From the NCBI GenBank assembly GCA_011009095.1, contig VTPC01007457.1, positions 1 through 64,000 on the forward strand: a stretch of 64,000 nt of DNA. Direction: 5' to 3'. Shown in pieces: positions 59,801-64,000 of this stretch (its first letter is position 1; each line of letters opens with the position of its first letter). The position numbers and the translations under genes were made by a program. The DNA is from Ignelater luminosus (Eukaryota > Arthropoda > Insecta > Coleoptera > Elateridae). Under the pieces are notes generated by a model. The model had not been told where the DNA came from, searched no databases, and saw only the letters and a list, made by a program, of their open reading frames with translations.

Positions 59801-62312
59801 TTTGTGGAAGAACAAAAATTGGCTTTTGCACCATGATAACGCCCCTGCTCACACATCGTTGCTTGTGCGTGAATTTTTGGCCAAAAACAACACACTAAGA
59901 GGACCATGAAAGAACGACGCTACGCTACGATTGAGGAGATAAAGACGGCATCGAAGGAAGAGCTGAACGAGATCACAAAAAAATGATTTTTTGAAGTGCT
60001 TCGAGGATTGGAAAAAACGTTGGCTCAAGTGTATAATATCTGATGGGGATTACTTTGAAGGGGACAAAATAGATATTCATGAATAAATAAATAATTTTTG
60101 AAAAAACACAAAATTCGCGATACTTTTTGAACAGACCTCGTATGTATGTTAGTAACATTAAAAAATTATTAATCAACAGAAGTTTTATTATGGTTTTTTA
60201 TAGAATTTACTCTACTATAGGGGTCCGCTGTAATTTTGCCCCGGGCCTCGTGCGAGCTAATGCAAACTTGCACTTTTCGAGGGAAGCAGTCACTTTTGGA
60301 GCTTCAAAACTCCATTCCAGCCCAATAAGGATGGAGTAGTTGGTGCTGAAGCGCAGTTCGCCGACTGTTGAATAGAAAATGGTGAAGTAATCGGTCGGTG
60401 GCGCTGAAAATGGTCGACGATGGTCGGATAAGTTGATGATGGTGTGGTTAGAGAGCGAAATAGTGAAAGAATTGTTGAAGACTGTTAACTTCAAGAGCTG
60501 GTTGGTTGAGAGTGAGGAGACAAAGGTTTCTTCCATGAAGTAAATGGGAGTTGGCTGATAGTGGGGAGATTGGTGTGTTATTGGCTGTTTTGAGGAATTG
60601 CGGAATGGACGGAGTATTGGTTTGGTTAATTGAAATTATAGGTAAGTACGTTAAACAAAACCTATCTGGTGGAGGATGGTCACTGCCTGTGGGAGACCTA
60701 TACCTCGGGGTAAATGATGGAACATTTTTTACAAGAAGGGTTATTTTCGCATAAAATGGAATTTCTCGAAGACCTGCAATATCAAAATTTAATTTCTTGG
60801 TTTGTATTACGTGAGTTTCAGTTACTGACACATTCATCATGAACGAAGATGTAGGAAGGTGCAACACATTTTTGGGAAACGCATGTTATACTAATGAGAA
60901 ACATAATTATGTCGTTTTTGAAATCTATAAACAATGCAATGACAAAGATTACTAATGTTTTTTCATTAACTGTGCCGTTTTCGAGTAAAATCAAATTGTT
61001 TTTCCAATATCATAAGAACAGTTTGAGATACAAAGATATTTTGTGTGTTGTAACTACAAGACACCTATTATTTTGCAAATTTCTATAGTTTTCAACCCTA
61101 CCAGGGGACCAAACGCACCTTAATACCCGGTAACAAAACGGTACATTTGCGGACACGTTTATGTAGAATTCTCATTTGAAAATGATCACTGGTATCGTCT
61201 GATGAGGTTGATGTATCATATTGTATTTAAAATAGTCAGTAACTAAATTCTTTGATGTTGTTATTTGCTGAATTTATTCTTATTACTACGTTAGCAAACA
61301 TTGAATCCAACATTTTATGCGTAACAAAAACATCACATGACAAAGAAAATGAGAAAAACGAAAACATTAAATTGCGACTGAAGCGAAGATTAGTACTAAC
61401 TATAGGTGTAAATAATGGAAATAAAGATGTTTGAATAATACTTTTTATACACCCTATACAACGTCATTTACTACAATAAAAAATTATTTTTGGTACTAGG
61501 TAAAGCTCTGGGATTCATTAATCTCAGAAATAAACTAGGATTGTTTATTTCTACAACTTTATAAATAATGAAACTTAAACAATGGACTTTGCTAATTAAT
61601 CCATATAAAAATCCACAAAACAATACAAAAAGGTATTTTAACCAAAAGCAGGCAAAACTTTTATGGTCTTCATTTATGGTTAAATCTAAAGCCTCATTTT
61701 ATTACTTTGAAAATAAACAAAACTAATACAGTAAATCCTTGCTGCTTAATACCTTTATAAATAGCCGCGTTTAAAACTTATTTACACCGGTATTTGAGTT
61801 CTTTATCATCTTGAAATATCCAAGAAGATAACACGATAACACTAACCTGAGTTGAAATGTTTGAATGATATCTCCATCTATTTGTATGAAAGTATTTGAC
61901 TGCGCAAACATGAATGTGTGTTCTTGCCCGGTTTCTTGAAATGTTAATTTTTCCCCTCTTTTCTGTAATGGAACTGATTCTCCCGTTTCTTCTGATGAAT
62001 CTGTAACTAAATGAAAGATGTTATTATGCTGAATACTACAAAGCAGTAGATACTTACAGTGAGATCCAGCACAGTATCGCATGCAAAGAAGTTCAGTATC
62101 GAATCGATTTTTGTCATTTCCTGCACAGCCACCCCATATAAACATAACACAAGATTTTTTCTCAGGGTCGTAAGCCCATTTATAGATGGATCTGTTGCAC
62201 GGACCTTTATCCGGGGGTCCAGGACATGGTTGTCCTCCCCCTTGGGGCAATTGTCGTGCTAGCGCCGCCGCTAGCAGCGCGCTCATCCAGGGGAACACTG
62301 CCCACATGTTCC
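47806..62312 (-). CDS. axo: Axotactin-like Kunitz/laminin-G/EGF transmembrane protein
   Basis: Coding exons in order: 62058-62307, 61847-62006, 55349-55568, 55159-55294, 54821-55105, 53545-54765, 53143-53491, 52875-53089, 52650-52823, 52365-52590, 52060-52310, 51579-52004, 51316-51525, 50877-51165, 50509-50825, 50270-50454, 49961-50215, 49714-49906, 49418-49638, 48017-48074, 47806-47957. Phases agree and sum to 1930 residues. Order: signal peptide (MWAVFPWMSALLAAALA), Kunitz domain (C28, C37, C53, C61, C75, C79), then laminin-G domains alternating with four EGF repeats, a fibrinogen-like segment after EGF2 (YRKTCEELALLGYTKPDVYL), a final laminin-G, one membrane helix (IVVIALSTFFVIILICCAYE) and a cytoplasmic tail with an acidic run. 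Fly axotactin is a neurexin-superfamily protein made by glia and needed for axonal electrical function; I assign the family by the Kunitz plus laminin-G layout. The exon start at 62312 is an acceptor site, so a 5' UTR exon lies further upstream. 51325 is a possible alternative donor in the 51316 exon. Confidence 0.85.
48218..48349 (-). CDS. axo: Alternative last exon of the axotactin-like gene
   Basis: An acceptor GTGTTCAG precedes a 44-codon phase-0 frame that starts VSQPIAVRGRIKVPPPHSNP and ends ELTSTPYA before TAG. The phase fits the strong donor at 49418 (CTC/GTAAGT), so it could replace the last two exons and give a proline-containing tail in place of VNNGHYKPIRVGSE and onward. It could also act as a shorter internal exon, since GTACCA after RIK is a weak donor. 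Its clean frame and coding-like composition in an AT-rich intron support it. Confidence 0.6.
   Translation of the reverse strand, partial: VSQPIAVRGRIKVPPPHSNPLATQLPYKIDEVGSAELTSTPYA
49298..49417 (-). CDS. axo: Read-through tail of the axotactin-like gene
   Basis: If the donor at 49418 is not used, the frame continues 39 codons (VSNSNDLQVPRKANKI onward) to a stop at 49298. This would be a third possible cytoplasmic end, made by intron retention. It may be chance. Confidence 0.3.
   Translation of the reverse strand, partial: VSNSNDLQVPRKANKIINISPYSKRYKCRPSLNNIFEMD
56511..57205. repeat. Inverted-repeat composite with three arms
   Basis: A left arm (ACAGGGCGTTCAGTTTAATA with TCTCTAGATTGCAAAACGAA) is followed by two inverted copies, at about 56785-56905 and about 57050-57203, each containing a TTTTGCAAT motif and ending in a CCGTTAAA-type block. 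It is related to 13371-14155. Best read as one element partly duplicated or two copies fused. Confidence 0.6.
58621..58829. mobile_element. 209-base MITE inserted in the hAT transposase
   Basis: Perfect inverted ends AGCTTTTTGCATAAATAAT flank a non-coding core. GTAC occurs directly on both sides (58617-58620 and 58830-58833). Removing the insert and one GTAC rejoins the hAT frame from NLY to IALRIM, as expected for the family, which proves both the insertion and its exact borders. Confidence 0.92.
59089..60140 (+). mobile_element. mariner element with two internal deletions
   Basis: Ends are imperfect inverted repeats: CAAGGTCTGTTCAAAAAGTA at the left, CGAGGTCTGTTCAAAAAGTA as the right-end complement, each bordered by TA. 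At 1052 bases it is shorter than the usual 1.25-1.3 kb. It encodes recognisable parts of the transposase: the start MDQRICIKFCVKNKIKCADA (59295), WYKMFSERREDVNDEERAGR (59410), and the region LLHHDNAPAHTSLLV with the middle catalytic Asp (59823). A frameshift lies near 59390. A gap near 59645 removes the first catalytic Asp region, and one near 59895 removes the third. It is non-autonomous and sits inside the hAT element. Confidence 0.9.
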
Positions 62313-63201
62313 CTGAAAAAAAACCCATAACATCTTAGATAATAAACTTCAGTTGCTTGCATGTCATTATCATTACTGATTCGATTTAAGAATCTCCAAG
62401 TTCAAAGTAAACAATCTGTTCAAACGCTAGATAATTGTTGAAATGCCCGTGTCTTAAAAACTCTTACCCGAAGATAAATGAACCAAACACAGCATATTAC
62501 AACATGAAATGAATATTCCTAATCAACTTAATGTTTCAGACAACCTATCTCAGTTGATCTATAAAGTAAAAACTTCAAAATGTGTTTAATACACTTTACT
62601 AGTCAGGTGGTGGTCTTAGTCATGAATACGGATGTGCAGTCATAATAAAAAACAAAACGCACAGAAAAGTATTAAATATAAATACTAATCAATCTAGGTA
62701 TTAAAACTTCTTCCTAAGAAATTACTTAACTTCTCTCGCATTCCTTCAATATTATCGAAAAGCAGTTAATCTAGACTTCTTAATAAATCAACAGATTTGC
62801 GTGAATTTCGGGTCTCTTGTGAACCAGTTATATCGAGTTCCCCTTATAACAAATAGACATAAGATAAGGTTATAAAAGAATATCACTTATTAATTCTTCA
62901 ACGTAATTAATCCATTACTTCCTATCAAATTTAATTCGAAGATTAAGTGATTAATTCGTATCAACAAATCAAAAGAAGTCAATAGTACTTAGTTTCGACA
63001 GTTTGAGAGAGATAGTCGGAATAATATTAGCCACAACAATTAAATTAAGCTAGAATGATTTCAATCTAAGAATAAAATGATAACGATAAGTATGGGATTT
63101 ATTGATAAAAATAGAATTACACATATTATACAATACTATTGGTAACAATCATCAATAAAATCAAATGACGGAAAAGAGCATGAACAGCAACTACAACCAA
63201 T

Positions 63202-63287
63202 GTTGCTAGAGCTGGTGATAAATCTCCAGATCTGGGGATCTAACGTTTCCGACTGTTTCTAAGGATGTGCGCCACTGTTATGGCAAC
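63202..63287. repeat. Single arm of the 17789-18024 foldback family
   Basis: GTTGCTAGAGCTGG, then ATAAATCTCCAGATCTGG and GACTGTTTCTAAGGAT, ending CTGTTATGGCAAC, match the left arm of that element in order. Confidence 0.6.
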
Positions 63288-63412
63288 AGTATGTTCATCC
63301 TCACTATGTGTTTTTCTCCAATAGAATAGAATATAACCCAGTGAAAGCTGCATATACATAGCTACAAGCTAAGTATAAACTTAGCTTTATAACTTTATAA
63401 AAAAAGATGAGT

Positions 63413-63640
63413 TGATCTACCATCAGTCTGGTAAAATTTGAGATGCAACCCACTACACACTATTTAATTACATTGTATCGTTCCTTCATTAAATATATTA
63501 TAATGTCAAAAGAAGAAACAAAAAACAAGTTATCTAGGTTTCTTGGTGTTTCTAAAATGAAAAACAAGTTGAAATGACATGTGGAGATGAATAATGGGTT
63601 GCATCTTAAATTCTACTAGGCGCATCATCACTGGTGAATC
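63413..63640. repeat. Foldback element near the right end
   Basis: Left GTAAAATTTGAGATGCAACC pairs with the right copy GGGTTGCATCTTAAATTCTA, extending outward to ACCATCAGTC against a CACTGGTGA-type end. About 228 bases. Confidence 0.6.
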
Positions 63641-64000
63641 ATTATGTGTTAATTATTCTTAACATTGTCTAGATTTCAGGTCATACAGATATGTGACTTT
63701 GATCGTCGGTACTAGAAGACTGAAGGTCATACAATTATCCAGATGCCGGCGATCGTCTGCCGTTGTTTTCTGGGTTTTGTTTGTATGCTGAGAACGAGAG
63801 GTCGCATCGGGATGAGACTATAGTTAATGATCTAACTCGAGGTATTGACTATCGTAAAACCAGTTACCAAAGATAGCAACCACTTTTACCGAAGATTACC
63901 GAATACCAAAATTATAGACAGTTTAGAGATACAACCATATTATTTATTCTGTACTCAAATCTCACCAAAACACAACCCTTACTTACTATTATACGAGTAC

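Larger units (their letters stand above)
57430..60250 (+). mobile_element. hAT-type transposon (ZMYM1-like), decayed and invaded
   Basis: Frames in order show a transposase of the hAT/ZMYM1-like group: CKFFVPCSAHSLNLLVSDMA (57750), a helical middle region (VSKSMQKEDANLSIIMQLSK, about 58070), LVKHCMDLDL and DLDGQELHQEIKMF (58440-58530), then the C-terminal dimerisation motif PTASAERSFSKLKLIKGYLR (58865). Frameshifts and stops separate the pieces. Unusually GC-rich terminal-looking sequence (GGCCCCGGGCCCCGGGCCCC) lies at 57455, and a CCCCGGGCC motif recurs at 60240, just past the mariner, so the ends are placed around these. The transposase is dead. Confidence 0.75.
55569..61846. other. 6.3 kb axotactin-like intron filled with mobile elements
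   Basis: This intron splits the first laminin-G domain. It holds an inverted-repeat composite (56511-57205), a hAT element (about 57430-60250) with two insertions inside it, and unannotated AT-rich sequence at both ends. Frames at 60207-60867 are not recognised and look accidental. Confidence 0.6.
62313..64000. other. Right end: no gene seen
   Basis: Upstream region of the axotactin-like gene, probably its first intron, since the exon at 62312 begins at an acceptor. It contains two repeat pieces (63202-63287 and 63413-63640). Nothing else is recognised. Confidence 0.45.

Noticed and set aside
60207..60867. Two overlapping minus-strand frames of 109 and 139 codons
   Set aside because: No homology recognised; biased composition from GGT/GAT-rich DNA next to the hAT right end.

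Overview
The window is animal nuclear DNA, almost certainly from an insect. It is AT-rich, its genes are split by short GT/AG introns, and the proteins are metazoan. Axotactin-type neurexin architecture, a mariner element and TTAGG-like motifs point to arthropods. I cannot name the order or species. All exon structures were read by hand from splice sites, reading phase and family conservation.

Layout, left to right: (1) 1-4846, gene-free, an old terminal-repeat element carrying a Penelope-like retroelement remnant that is itself broken by a 0.9 kb hairpin element; (2) LSM14/trailer hitch (-) head-to-head with cytochrome c1 (+); (3) a 5.1 kb repeat-bearing gap; (4) the ubiquitin E2 variant Uev1A (-); (5) a 3.3 kb gap with three hairpin elements in a row; (6) a mitochondrial-looking M3-family oligopeptidase homologue (+) whose HExxH motif is destroyed, tail-to-tail with the dynein assembly factor DNAAF4 (-); (7) DNAAF4 head-to-head with RNF146 (+), which has two alternative WWE-domain exons; (8) a 5.8 kb repeat-rich gap; (9) RPRD1/CREPT (-) head-to-head with HDAC1/Rpd3 (+); (10) a 7.1 kb gap with a Tc1 relic and a LINE fragment; (11) an axotactin-like Kunitz/laminin-G/EGF transmembrane protein (-) of about 1930 residues over 14.5 kb, with alternative cytoplasmic ends and a 6.3 kb intron holding a hAT element that contains a mariner and a small MITE; (12) a gene-free right end.

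The genes are mostly housekeeping (mRNP control, respiration, K63 ubiquitin signalling, ADP-ribose-dependent ubiquitylation, transcription termination, histone deacetylation), plus one cilium-assembly factor and one neural/glial adhesion protein. There is no operon; three gene pairs share short divergent promoter regions. The most unusual points are the alternative terminal WWE exon of RNF146, whose sequence runs through a position where the canonical copy has an intron; the M3 pseudo-peptidase; the hidden alternative tail exons of the axotactin-like gene; and several cleanly resolved nested transposon insertions.
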